Notes under the pieces: model-generated
Told to the model about the DNA's origin: nothing
The model's database searches: none
What the model saw: the letters and a program-made list of their open reading frames with translations, nothing else
Program-made: the position numbers and the translations under genes
Assembly: GCF_035607535.1 (NCBI RefSeq)
Contig: NZ_JAYDZX010000003.1
Span: 62,001 to 126,000 of the forward strand
DNA from: Salinimicrobium sp035607535
GTDB lineage: Bacteria > Bacteroidota > Bacteroidia > Flavobacteriales > Flavobacteriaceae
Reading direction: 5' to 3'
DNA length: 64,000 nucleotides
Shown here: one piece after another, positions 1 to 7,854 of the stretch
Layout: each line of letters begins with the position of its first letter
How positions within the stretch are numbered: the stretch's first letter is position 1

Positions 1-1483
1 TAATCAATTCCAGCTTTCCGTATCTTGAGAAAAGCCACGGCACCACAGTAAAGGAAACCAGTAATGACAATAAGGTTGCAATGATCACGGTCACACAGAA
101 CTGGGCGATAATATTGGCCACAAGTCCTGTACTCAAGGCGATAGGAAGGAATACCACCACGATCACCAGGGTGATTGCGGTAACAGTAAATCCAATTTCA
201 CTCGCACCGTCATAAGCAGCACGCACTTTGTTTTTCCCCATCTCCATGTGCCGGTGGATGTTCTCAATCACCACAATAGCATCATCCACTAGAATACCAA
301 CCACTAATGAAAGTGCCAGTAAGCTCATTAGGTTCAAACTGTAACCAAGTAGCAACATTCCAATAAAAGTAGCGATAAGCGAGGTAGGAATGGCCACCAT
401 CACGATAAGGGCGTTTCTATAACTATGCAGGAAGAAAAGCATCACAAAGGCCACGAGCCCTACCGCGATTAGAAGATCTTTGATCACAGAATCTGCCGCA
501 GCAAGGGTAAAGGTCGAGGTGTCATTAGCCATTGTAAGCTCCACGCCCTGCTCCGCATACCGCTCTTCTATTTCGGCCATTTTTTCCTGAACAAGCTCAC
601 TCACAGTTACCGCATTCGCATCGGTTTGTTTCTGAACCTGGAGTAAAATGGTGCTTTGACGGTCAATTCTTGCAATCTTTTCGGTCTCCTTTTGAGTATC
701 CTGAACTTCAGCAACATCGGTTAAACGAATGTTTTGACCATCCTGGGAAGCGATTACCAGGTTCCTTAGCTCATCAACCGACTGGAGCTTTCCAGAAAGT
801 CGAATAAGCGTGGTATTTTCCCTTGTAGTAAGGTTTCCTGTTGGAAAGTCGAGATTAGAAGCACTAACGATCTGCTGCACCATTGGCACAGTTAGTCCGT
901 AACCTTCTAATTTATTGGGGTCTAGGTTTACCCTTATTTCCCTTTCCTGTCCACCCACCAGGGTTACCTGGGCTACTCCCGAAAGTCGCGAGAACTCAGG
1001 TTGAATCTTTTGATCGATAAGGTCGTAAAGTTCATTTTCTGAAAGATTGGCAGTCACCCCTAAACTTACCACAGGTAAATCTGAAAGGGAGAACTGGGAG
1101 AGCGATGGCTCTTCGATATCTTCAGGTAAGTCTGAACGAATGGAGTTGATCTTACGCTGGGCTTCGTTCAACAGGAAATCAACATCTGCGTCACTAGTGA
1201 ACTCTATAGTCACTACAGATAAGCTCTCGAAAGATTTGGTCTGGATCTTCTTGATATTTTCCAGGGAAGAAACGGCATCCTCCACCTTACGGGAGACGGT
1301 GTTCTCTACCTCGGCAGGTGATGCCCCGGGATAAATGGTCATTATGGTCACTACCTTAATTTCCATTTTTGGTATAAGCTCATAATTGAGCTGACTATAG
1401 CTGAAAAGTCCCCCGATGATCAATAATGCAAGCATTACGATCACGACGCTGGGCCTCTTAATTGATATTTCTGCTAATTTCAT
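1..1483 (-). CDS. RND efflux pump inner-membrane permease (HAE1/AcrB-like), partial
   Basis: Proton-driven inner-membrane pump of a tripartite drug/small-molecule efflux system. The reading frame is open from an ATG at 1483 to the left edge, so about 494 N-terminal residues are present and the C-terminal half is missing. The protein starts MKLAEISIKRPSVVIVMLAL, the usual first RND transmembrane helix. A long periplasmic porter domain follows, and then TM2-TM5, including a segment reading SLVVGILVDDAIVVIENIHR, which carries the Asp pair of the HAE1 proton relay in TM4. It lies 6 bp downstream of the adaptor gene on the same strand. HAE1 is preferred over the heavy-metal type because of this VDDAIVVIENI motif. 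The substrate cannot be read from sequence. Confidence 0.93.
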   Translation of the reverse strand, partial: MKLAEISIKRPSVVIVMLALLIIGGLFSYSQLNYELIPKMEIKVVTIMTIYPGASPAEVENTVSRKVEDAVSSLENIKKIQTKSFESLSVVTIEFTSDADVDFLLNEAQRKINSIRSDLPEDIEEPSLSQFSLSDLPVVSLGVTANLSENELYDLIDQKIQPEFSRLSGVAQVTLVGGQEREIRVNLDPNKLEGYGLTVPMVQQIVSASNLDFPTGNLTTRENTTLIRLSGKLQSVDELRNLVIASQDGQNIRLTDVAEVQDTQKETEKIARIDRQSTILLQVQKQTDANAVTVSELVQEKMAEIEERYAEQGVELTMANDTSTFTLAAADSVIKDLLIAVGLVAFVMLFFLHSYRNALIVMVAIPTSLIATFIGMLLLGYSLNLMSLLALSLVVGILVDDAIVVIENIHRHMEMGKNKVRAAYDGASEIGFTVTAITLVIVVVFLPIALSTGLVANIIAQFCVTVIIATLLSLLVSFTVVPWLFSRYGKLELI

Positions 1484-1489
1484 TTTTTC

Positions 1490-2545
1490 TTACTTTAGAA
1501 TTTTTACCGCAGTATTGTCGGTAAGGTTAATCTGTCCACTACTCACGACTATATCACCCTCATTTAGCCCTGCAGTTACTTCTACTTTATTACCGTAGTT
1601 AATCCCTGTCTGAATCTCTTTTAACTTCGCTATTCCGTTTTCTAAAACGAACACACGATTGTCACTTACACTACCCACAAAAGCTTCTCTGGGGATAGTT
1701 AGAACATTATCCAATCCCGATTCATTGAACACAGCAGTTGCATACATTCCGGCTCTTCTGGTTCTTTCAGAATTCTCTACAATGATCTCCACCGGGAATT
1801 TTAATGCTCCGTTAGAGGCTGGAGCTATAAAAGTTATTTTTCCGCTAATGGTATCTTTGGTGACGCTGGGCACTACCTGAACAGTGTCCCCTACCCGAAT
1901 GCGACTTACCACTGCCTCATCTACTTCAACCCTCAACTTTAGAGAGGAGATATCCACAACTTCAATAATAGGTGTACCAGGGCCTACAACCATTCCCAGT
2001 TCCACCATTTTTTCGTTCACAATGCCGCTTACTTTTGAACGCACATTGGTATCACCCGAACTAAGATTGGCAGAGTCAAATTGAGCTCTGGCATTTTGAA
2101 CCTGCAAGCGAGCCTGGTCGAGCTGTACAGCGGTAACACCTCCGGTTTTAAAAGCTGCTTCATACCTTTCAAGAGTAGAAATTGCGTTGTCAAGATTTGC
2201 TTTTGCATTATTTAAATTCACATTTATTTTATCTCCTGAGAGTTTCGCAATCACCTGGCCGGCTTTTACTTCATCACCTTCTTGCACGTAAATCCCCACT
2301 ACCTGACCACCCATTTCTGCTGAAATATTTGCACGGGTTTCGGGTTGAAAGGTTCCGTTAACCGTAAATTTACCACTGATGCTTTCTCTTTGGGCAGAAG
2401 CTGTCCTTACGGAGACTTCTGTATTCTCTTGAGCCACAATGCTAAGTTCTGCTTCGTTGTTGCTTTTGTTATTCTGAAGGATCAGAAAAAAGATAGCAGC
2501 AACAGCTATTAAAGCAACGATTGTTATTATAGATTTCTTTTTCAT
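1490..2545 (-). CDS. RND efflux periplasmic adaptor subunit (membrane fusion protein)
   Basis: Periplasmic adaptor that links the RND pump to the outer-membrane channel. The 351-residue protein has an N-terminal uncleaved anchor or signal (MKKKSIITIVALIAVAAIFF). Next come a biotinyl-lipoyl half-motif (around residues 75-105, VGIYVQEGDEVKAGQVIAKL), a short alpha-hairpin, the second lipoyl half (RSKVSGIVNEKMVELGMVV), a beta-barrel and a C-terminal membrane-proximal domain. This is the HlyD/MexA-family order. The alpha-hairpin is short, as in many Bacteroidota adaptors. The gene starts 1 bp after the tolC stop and ends 6 bp before the pump, so the three form one operon in the order tolC-adaptor-pump. 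Confidence 0.93.
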   Translation of the reverse strand: MKKKSIITIVALIAVAAIFFLILQNNKSNNEAELSIVAQENTEVSVRTASAQRESISGKFTVNGTFQPETRANISAEMGGQVVGIYVQEGDEVKAGQVIAKLSGDKINVNLNNAKANLDNAISTLERYEAAFKTGGVTAVQLDQARLQVQNARAQFDSANLSSGDTNVRSKVSGIVNEKMVELGMVVGPGTPIIEVVDISSLKLRVEVDEAVVSRIRVGDTVQVVPSVTKDTISGKITFIAPASNGALKFPVEIIVENSERTRRAGMYATAVFNESGLDNVLTIPREAFVGSVSDNRVFVLENGIAKLKEIQTGINYGNKVEVTAGLNEGDIVVSSGQINLTDNTAVKILK

Positions 2546-2546
2546 T

Positions 2547-3887
2547 TTATAATGTATTATTAGTAAGCGTTTCTAATTTTCCCTGTGACCTTAAGAGTTG
2601 CACTTCGGCAAGTTTATAGTCAAGTTGGGCGTTGGTAAGGTTGTTCATTGCTGCGGAAAGGTCCCGCTCTGCGTCCAGTAAATCGTTGAGGCTTGCAAGT
2701 CCAAGTCCATAGTTGTTCTGGGTGTCTTCCAGCACTTCTCTGGCCAATGCCACGTTTTCCTGTTGGGCCTGGATGGTTAGCAAATTATTTTCAAGCTGTG
2801 CAACCGCGTTGGCATAAGCCAGGTCCAGTGCCAGCTGAGTTTCCTGAAGGTCCTGCTGAGCTTTTTCGATATCGATCTGGTTTTGCTGCACCCTGGCTTG
2901 GGTGGCCCCTCCGTTAAAAATGGGAATATTTATGTTCACACCTACCGCTGCAAGATCAGACCAGTAAACACCTTTATCTTCTCCATTACCTACCGGAAAA
3001 GTATCTCCCTGACCAAGCCAGCCGTAGTTGGCAAAAAGTGAAAGGGAAGGGTAATATTCAGCTTGGGTAGCTTTTTTCTGCCAGTTTAGCAGCTCTATCT
3101 GCTTGTTCAACAGCTGCAATTCTGTTCTTTCATCTGAACCAATATTGGTTTCAGGTAAAATAGTAGGTGCAAAAGTTTGCTCCGGAAGCCTTATTTCCTG
3201 AACTATAGGCATTCCAATCATGAACTTGAGTGCATTTTCGCTAAGCTCAACCGTATTGACCACCTGCTGCCTGTTAGCTCGTAAATTATTAAGTACTACA
3301 GTGCTGCGGTCATAGTCGATCTTCTTGGCAAGGCCGTTGTCAAATAGCCCTTTCACGATGTTTACCGTTTGTTCGGTAAGTTCCAGATTGGATTGGATAT
3401 TCTCCAACATTTCCTGTGCCTGGTACACCTGGTAATAAGCAGTAGCTACTCTTTCAATGATCTCTTCATTGGTGAGTTGAGCGTTAAGCTGATAAAACTC
3501 CCTGGTGGATTTTGCAGCTTTAAGTCCGGTGAACACCTGTTGATTAAACACGGCCTGGGTTAATTGGGCATTCGCACTAGAAGTCCACTCCTGCCCAAAA
3601 GCCACAGATATATCCTGCCCCGGTAATCCAAAAATTTCGCCAGGCAAAACATTCTCCTGTAAAAGAGGATTATATGTTGTGTTTGCACTTCCTGAAAGGT
3701 TAGGCAACGCTCTCGCCCTTATTTCGGCGATCTGTGCATCTGCTTTCCTGATGTCTAACCGAGCTTTTTCGGCTTCTGCTTTATGCTCCAGCGCATAAGC
3801 CACCGCCTCATTTAGATCCAGCTCCACGGGATCCTGGGCAAAGGCAAAGCTGGTAGTAAAAAGCAAACCTATTAATAACTTTTTCAT
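2547..3887 (-). CDS. TolC family outer-membrane efflux protein
   Basis: Outer-membrane channel of the tripartite efflux system. I place the start at the ATG at 3887 (MKKLLIGLLFTTSFAFAQ, a signal peptide with cleavage after Ala/Gln) and not at the upstream in-frame ATG at 3989, because a good promoter (3914-3946) lies between the two. The mature protein shows two repeats rich in Ala, Gln, Leu and Asn, typical of TolC helical barrels. The last helical region (residues about 350-440) contains LGLASLNDLLDAERDLSAA, a pattern characteristic of OEP repeats. The length of 446 residues is normal. It is the first gene of the operon with the adaptor and the pump. Confidence 0.93.
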   Translation of the reverse strand: MKKLLIGLLFTTSFAFAQDPVELDLNEAVAYALEHKAEAEKARLDIRKADAQIAEIRARALPNLSGSANTTYNPLLQENVLPGEIFGLPGQDISVAFGQEWTSSANAQLTQAVFNQQVFTGLKAAKSTREFYQLNAQLTNEEIIERVATAYYQVYQAQEMLENIQSNLELTEQTVNIVKGLFDNGLAKKIDYDRSTVVLNNLRANRQQVVNTVELSENALKFMIGMPIVQEIRLPEQTFAPTILPETNIGSDERTELQLLNKQIELLNWQKKATQAEYYPSLSLFANYGWLGQGDTFPVGNGEDKGVYWSDLAAVGVNINIPIFNGGATQARVQQNQIDIEKAQQDLQETQLALDLAYANAVAQLENNLLTIQAQQENVALAREVLEDTQNNYGLGLASLNDLLDAERDLSAAMNNLTNAQLDYKLAEVQLLRSQGKLETLTNNTL

Positions 3888-3913
3888 TTCACTTATTTTT
3901 TTTAATGCGGATG

Positions 3914-3946
3914 CAAAGATAAGGCCAAAAAACACTAAAAGACAAA
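3914..3946 (-). promoter_or_regulatory. Bacteroidota-type promoter of the efflux operon
   Basis: On the minus strand TTTG (3946-3943) is followed after 21 nt by TATCTTTG (3921-3914). This fits the Bacteroidota consensus TTTG-N19-21-TAnnTTTG. The motif ends 26 nt before the ATG at 3887. It supports that start for the TolC gene and makes the longer frame (from 3989) unlikely. Confidence 0.7.
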
Positions 3947-3989
3947 TAAAGTTTCCAAGTTTTTCAAAGAAAATTTCAAGGGGATCCAT

Positions 3990-4550
3990 CTTTAAGATTT
4001 CACTGCGAATTAGCTAGAGGTAGTGTCATTTTTGATGAATATTGAATATGAGGAGAAGTATGTTTGGGAATAACAGAGGGTGTAGACTTAACTCTGTTTG
4101 AATTGTTGCTTTACTGATTAAAAGCGGGATTTTGACTCATAGTGGATAAAAGAAAGACATATTTGGACTGGATATAGTATAATTTTACTCAAGAATGTGC
4201 AGCTAATACAAACTTCGACCTTGATTGAAATCCTGGATGAATTACCGGTTCATGCTGAATGGTTCTATCCTCTAAATTAAACTTATTAAATTAGAGAGTT
4301 CACGTGTTGAATATGTTGTGTGCATTTAATGAGAGTAATTATCCACCTCTCCCTGCGGGTTTACAAACACCCTCGCAATGAGATTATCGATCTATAATAG
4401 TTCAACTCCTGCTTTAAATTTGCCCAATTGCTAAAATACAGCAGGATCATTTCTATTAAAAATCGAGGGTTTAAAAAGAAATTGCTAAGGGGGGTGAATG
4501 GAGACTTCCGGAATTGGAAAAATACTCCTCCGGATCAAAAACCCTCCCAT
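3990..4550. other. Gap without a supportable gene
   Basis: This AT-rich stretch has stop codons in all frames and I found no intact gene. It lies upstream of both the efflux operon and the decayed monooxygenase tail. It may hold more of that decayed gene, but I could not recognise any part of it. Confidence 0.5.
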
Positions 4551-4699
4551 ATTTATTGCAGGTACACCAGAAATGGTACAGCAACAGTTAGAGACCTTTG
4601 CAAAGATTTCTCACTCGAAGAAATCATGATTAAGTTAGGATGACAGACCCTATCGCAAGATTACGTTCTTATGAATTAAGGGCTAAATTTATTTCCTGA
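4551..4699 (+). pseudogene. Decayed C-terminus of an LLM-class (luciferase-like) flavin monooxygenase
   Basis: Three short pieces in three different frames read like the end of a luciferase-like monooxygenase. They are FIAGTPEMVQQQLETFAK (from about 4552), DFSLEEIMI (about 4606-4632) and DPIARLRSYELRAKF ending at a TGA at 4697-4699. In the family these occur contiguously as GTPE-V---L--FA, then --EIMI, then D---R-RSYELLA. Here they are separated by two frameshifts. No N-terminal part was recognised upstream. The assignment rests on motif memory only. Confidence 0.5.
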
Positions 4700-4710
4700 T
4701 TTAGGTATAG

Positions 4711-5535
4711 CTATACGTTCTCTTTTAACTGGGGAATGGTCAATAACGGAATTGAAAGCCCCGACGCCATTACCCTGGTTTTGCTTCTGTGGATCACCGA
4801 TTCCCAAAAACCATAGCGCCGTGGGACCATTATAAGAAGTTTTGCATCCAGATGCTCTATTTCTTTTTTAATGGCCCTAATTACATTTTCTGAATTCAGG
4901 TTCTTAACCGAGTAATTCACATCCTCGAGTTCAGGAATTTCCTCCAGCACAGCTTTACCTCCTTCCTCCCCAGGGTTATCCTCAACATGGAATACCTCCA
5001 GTCTTGCCTCCATGAGCCGGTTCAGGTACTTTATTTTTTCAATAATTCCCTTCTCAACCTTTTGTATATCGTCACAGGCAAAGAGAATATTGTCCATCTT
5101 TCCAAAAGAAGCAGAAGCAGGCACGGCAAGAACAGGGTACTTCAATTTAAAAATGGCAGAGGTAGTTGTATTGCCAAAAATATCCTGTTCTACAGATTTC
5201 GGGGCCATTCCCATGACGACCAGTGCAGCCTTATTTTTCACAAAAAGGTTTTCCAGCTTATCTTCAACTTCTGAAAGAAAATCTGTTTCAATTGCTACTT
5301 CCACCCCGTATCGATCATTAAGTATTTCTGCTTTTTGTTTTAGCAACCTGCGGTTGCCTTCCTCCAGCTTGAGGATCCCTGTGGCAGGAAGCAGAGAATT
5401 AGCAGTATGAAGTGGAAGTCTGAAGGAGTTGAATAAAACAAGCTTCATCCCGGTCTTCTGTGCCAACGCACCGGCATATTCCATAGCATTTTCTGCTTCC
5501 TTAGAAAAATCTGTAGATACTATGATTGATTCCAT
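4711..5535 (-). CDS. Universal stress protein, tandem UspA domains
   Basis: Cytoplasmic stress protein of the UspA family with two fused Usp domains (about residues 1-145 and 150-274). The start is set at the ATG at 5535 (MESIIVSTDFSKEAENAMEY), the standard beginning of a Usp domain. The longer frame to 5613 only adds a hydrophobic non-homologous stretch. Domain 1 has a conserved core but a degenerate ATP-binding end (VVMGMAPKSVEQDIFGNTTT in place of the canonical G-2x-G-9x-G-S/T). Bacteroidota carry many such tandem Usp proteins, often near ion transporters. The next gene is divergent and no operon partner is visible. Confidence 0.88.
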   Translation of the reverse strand: MESIIVSTDFSKEAENAMEYAGALAQKTGMKLVLFNSFRLPLHTANSLLPATGILKLEEGNRRLLKQKAEILNDRYGVEVAIETDFLSEVEDKLENLFVKNKAALVVMGMAPKSVEQDIFGNTTTSAIFKLKYPVLAVPASASFGKMDNILFACDDIQKVEKGIIEKIKYLNRLMEARLEVFHVEDNPGEEGGKAVLEEIPELEDVNYSVKNLNSENVIRAIKKEIEHLDAKLLIMVPRRYGFWESVIHRSKTRVMASGLSIPLLTIPQLKENV

Positions 5536-5843
5536 ATTAAGGGAGTTTAGACATTGATATATAACATGCACTATAAAAATAAGGATTATCTCCTTAAAAA
5601 AGCTGATCACCATGGTTCACTATTTATTCCTTACCGTTTTCGCCCCTTCCGTTCAGAGTTGCACAACTTTAATCTAAGGAACCGGCTGGCTGCTTATTTC
5701 AGGATTTTAAAATAACGCAGATTAAACCTGAACTGAAAGGAATCGGGACGGGGGTAATTTGCCTACTCCAAAAGGTGTAGAATACCTAACTTTGCCCGTC
5801 AAAAAATTAGTCTGTTTTGTTTTTACGGAAAAAGAAGATATTA
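5536..5843. other. Divergent intergenic region between usp and the MBL gene
   Basis: About 300 bp separating two divergent genes. It contains a TAnnTTTG box for the rightward gene (5787-5794). No matching box was found for the usp gene, and there is no small gene that I can support. Confidence 0.5.
5787..5794 (+). promoter_or_regulatory. -7 box (TAACTTTG) of the MBL hydrolase gene
   Basis: TAACTTTG matches the Bacteroidota -7 consensus exactly and lies 49 nt before the ATG at 5844. The nearest upstream TTTG (5758-5761) is 25 nt away, longer than usual, so the -33 element is uncertain. Confidence 0.45.
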
Positions 5844-6971
5844 ATGAAAAAAGCCTTAAAACTGTTTAGCCGTGTTATGATCGCACTCTTATCTATTGTA
5901 GTTGTCCTTGCATTAATCGTAGGACTATATATGCAGCATCCTAAGTTTGGAGCAACGCCCACAGGAAAAAGGCTTGAAATGATAAAAAAATCTCCTAATT
6001 ATAAAGATGGTTCTTTTAAGAACCGTTCTTATACACCATCACTTACAGAAGGCCATTCAATGGGTAAAGTAATGTTTGATTTTCTTTTTAGAAAGAGTTC
6101 CAAATCCACACCTAAAAGCACTATACCTTCTGTCCAAACAAATCTCAAAAATCTTCCTAATGGCGACTGGCTGGTTTGGTTCGGGCATTCATCTTACTTC
6201 ATTCAAACTGATGGCATAAAAATTTTGGTAGATCCCGTGTTTAGTGCAAATGCTTCACCTATTCCGGGTTCCACGAAAGCATTCAAGGGAACAAATGTTT
6301 ACACTGCGGAAGACCTTCCGGAAATCGATTATCTTTTCATTAGCCATGATCATTACGACCATCTGGATTACGAAACCATGAAAAAGCTGAAGGGCAGAGT
6401 CAAATATGTAATTTGTGGTCTGGGTGTAGGAGCTCACTTAGAGAAATGGGGATACGAGCCGGAGAAAATAATGGAGATGGATTGGGATACTAAACTTGAA
6501 CCGCAGAAAGGAATACAAATCTACGGACTCACGGCCCGGCATTTTTCCGGAAGGGGATTTAAGAGGGATGCCTCTCTTTGGATGTCTTACTTGCTCGAAA
6601 CCCCAACCCATAAAATTTTCATTGGTGGGGATGGTGGTTACGACAAACATTTTGAAGAAATTGGAAAGTTACATGGCCCTATAGATCTGGCAATTTTAGA
6701 AAACGGGCAGTACAATGAAGCCTGGCAAGAAATCCATTTTCTTCCCGGGGAAAACCTGCAGGCAGCCCTGGATCTAAAAGCCCAAAGATTGATGCCCGTT
6801 CATTCATCAAAATTTGATCTGGCGCTGCACGATTGGGATGAGCCCTTAAATGAAATGTCCAGGCTTAATCAAAGCATAGGAATACCATTGGTAACACCGG
6901 TGATAGGTGAACTTGTTAATCTTAACGATAGTAACCAGAAATTTACGGAGTGGTGGAAAGAATTAAAATAA
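5844..6971 (+). CDS. Membrane-anchored MBL-fold metallo-hydrolase (UlaG/NAPE-PLD-like)
   Basis: Metal-dependent hydrolase of the metallo-beta-lactamase fold, in the group that includes UlaG lactonases and NAPE-PLD-like enzymes. The start is the ATG at 5844 (MKKALKLFSRVMIALLSIVV). It is preferred over an upstream TTG because it begins a clean N-terminal transmembrane segment (residues about 8-32). The fold signatures are visible: WFGHSSYFIQTDGIKILVDP, the metal motif ISHDHYDHLD (HxHxDH), a later ARHFSGR, GGDGGYD, and the last metal His in MPVHSSKFDLALHDWDEP. The catalytic part probably faces the periplasm. The substrate is unknown. It is a single-gene unit. Confidence 0.88.
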   Translation: MKKALKLFSRVMIALLSIVVVLALIVGLYMQHPKFGATPTGKRLEMIKKSPNYKDGSFKNRSYTPSLTEGHSMGKVMFDFLFRKSSKSTPKSTIPSVQTNLKNLPNGDWLVWFGHSSYFIQTDGIKILVDPVFSANASPIPGSTKAFKGTNVYTAEDLPEIDYLFISHDHYDHLDYETMKKLKGRVKYVICGLGVGAHLEKWGYEPEKIMEMDWDTKLEPQKGIQIYGLTARHFSGRGFKRDASLWMSYLLETPTHKIFIGGDGGYDKHFEEIGKLHGPIDLAILENGQYNEAWQEIHFLPGENLQAALDLKAQRLMPVHSSKFDLALHDWDEPLNEMSRLNQSIGIPLVTPVIGELVNLNDSNQKFTEWWKELK

Positions 6972-7467
6972 ACACCAAAAATGAAGTAGTAATTGCAGGA
7001 AGTAGTTGGATTGTTGGTGATTTAGTTTTAGATAACTGCCTTAAGTCTTATATGATAAAAGGAATAATCACATTTCTGTGGAAGCCTTCTTCGGAAAGTA
7101 AAAAATAAAGTAAAAGAATTTGTTATTGCAGCTTTTGAAGATTTTTATACTCTGTACTCAATTCACAATATAGATATAGCTTTATTCTGTATAGGGATTT
7201 ACGGGCAGGTTTCAGGTTGTAGACTATTCACAGCTGCACCTCAAGATTCGTTCGAAAATCCAAAGCCTATAAGTGTTCTGCAAAACTGAAAATAAAATTA
7301 CCCACTGCCACCTTAAATATGTCTCAGCCCTCCGGCACGCCAAGTGTGCATCAAGAAGTTGTGGCAATTTAGGAAATTTGTCTCTATTTATTCCCGTCCT
7401 GAAAAAAATATCAAACTTTTATAAACCTGCATTTCCTGCATTTCTTGCATACTCTGATCTTTAGAGA
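6972..7467. other. Gap with remnant-like sequence at the island edge
   Basis: I see no intact gene. One frame stays open for about 70 codons (roughly 7065-7290, plus strand) but has no usable start and matches nothing I know. At its right end, 7426-7450 carries a short tandem repeat of the TGCAGGAAA type (minus strand), also found at 27866-27890. This gap may contain the left boundary of the island. Confidence 0.4.
7426..7450 (-). repeat. Short tandem repeat, TGCAGGAAA type
   Basis: On the minus strand three imperfect 9-bp units (GCAAGAAAT, GCAGGAAAT, GCAGG) lie just downstream of the frameshifted HTH gene. The same unit is repeated at the 3' end of the toprim-protein gene (27866-27890), which suggests a common origin for the two mobile-element remnants. 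Confidence 0.55.
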
Positions 7468-7769
7468 CTATTTACTATCCCGGGCAGATCTATTCGAGTT
7501 CAATAGTGTTTCTTCAATATCCGATTGCCTGTATCGCACCCTGGTTCCGATCTTGTAAGGCTTCAAAACCCCCAACTTTCCCCATTGATAAAGAGTTACT
7601 AGGGAAATCCCTAAAAGCTCCGATACATCTTTCGGCTTAACCATACTTCAGGCTCTTTAGGGGTACACTTTTTTGAAAATTCTACAAGAAGCTTCTCTAC
7701 CCCTTCCAGAATTTCTTTTTTAAATTCCTCCGGGTCTACTTCATAGAATTGAATGGCTTGTTTTTTCAT
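7468..7769 (-). pseudogene. Frameshifted helix-turn-helix (excisionase-type) protein
   Basis: Two overlapping minus-strand frames together make one HTH protein. The N-terminal frame runs from ATG 7769 to a stop at 7611-7613 (52 residues, ending EVWLSRKMYRSF). The second runs from 7644 to 7468 (58 residues: KDVSELLGISLVTLYQW, then KIGTRVRYRQSDIEETLL). Joined after LSRK they match the layout of the intact HTH protein at 24889-25170 (LTREEACQFLKINSSTLWAW and so on). A single-base loss near 7630 explains the break. Because the second frame has its own ATG (7644), an HTH-only peptide could still be made. The family consists of MerR/excisionase-like DNA-binding proteins of Bacteroidota mobile elements. 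Confidence 0.75.
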
Positions 7770-7854
7770 TTTTTAGCATCCAATTTACGGTTTCCCGTCC
7801 TTCTCTTTAACAGAATATTAATAGATTTACAGTTAAGACCAAACCAACTCCAGA

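Noticed and set aside
3888..3989. N-terminal extension of the TolC protein from the ATG at 3989
   Set aside because: A consensus promoter lies within the extension, and a normal signal peptide starts at 3887.
4428..4643. 71-codon plus-strand frame taken as a small gene
   Set aside because: It crosses the frameshifted monooxygenase remnant, and only its last residues resemble that family. Better described as a pseudogene piece.
7273..7464. 63-codon plus-strand frame
   Set aside because: It runs antisense through the TGCAGGAAA repeats, has no recognisable domain and has unusual composition.
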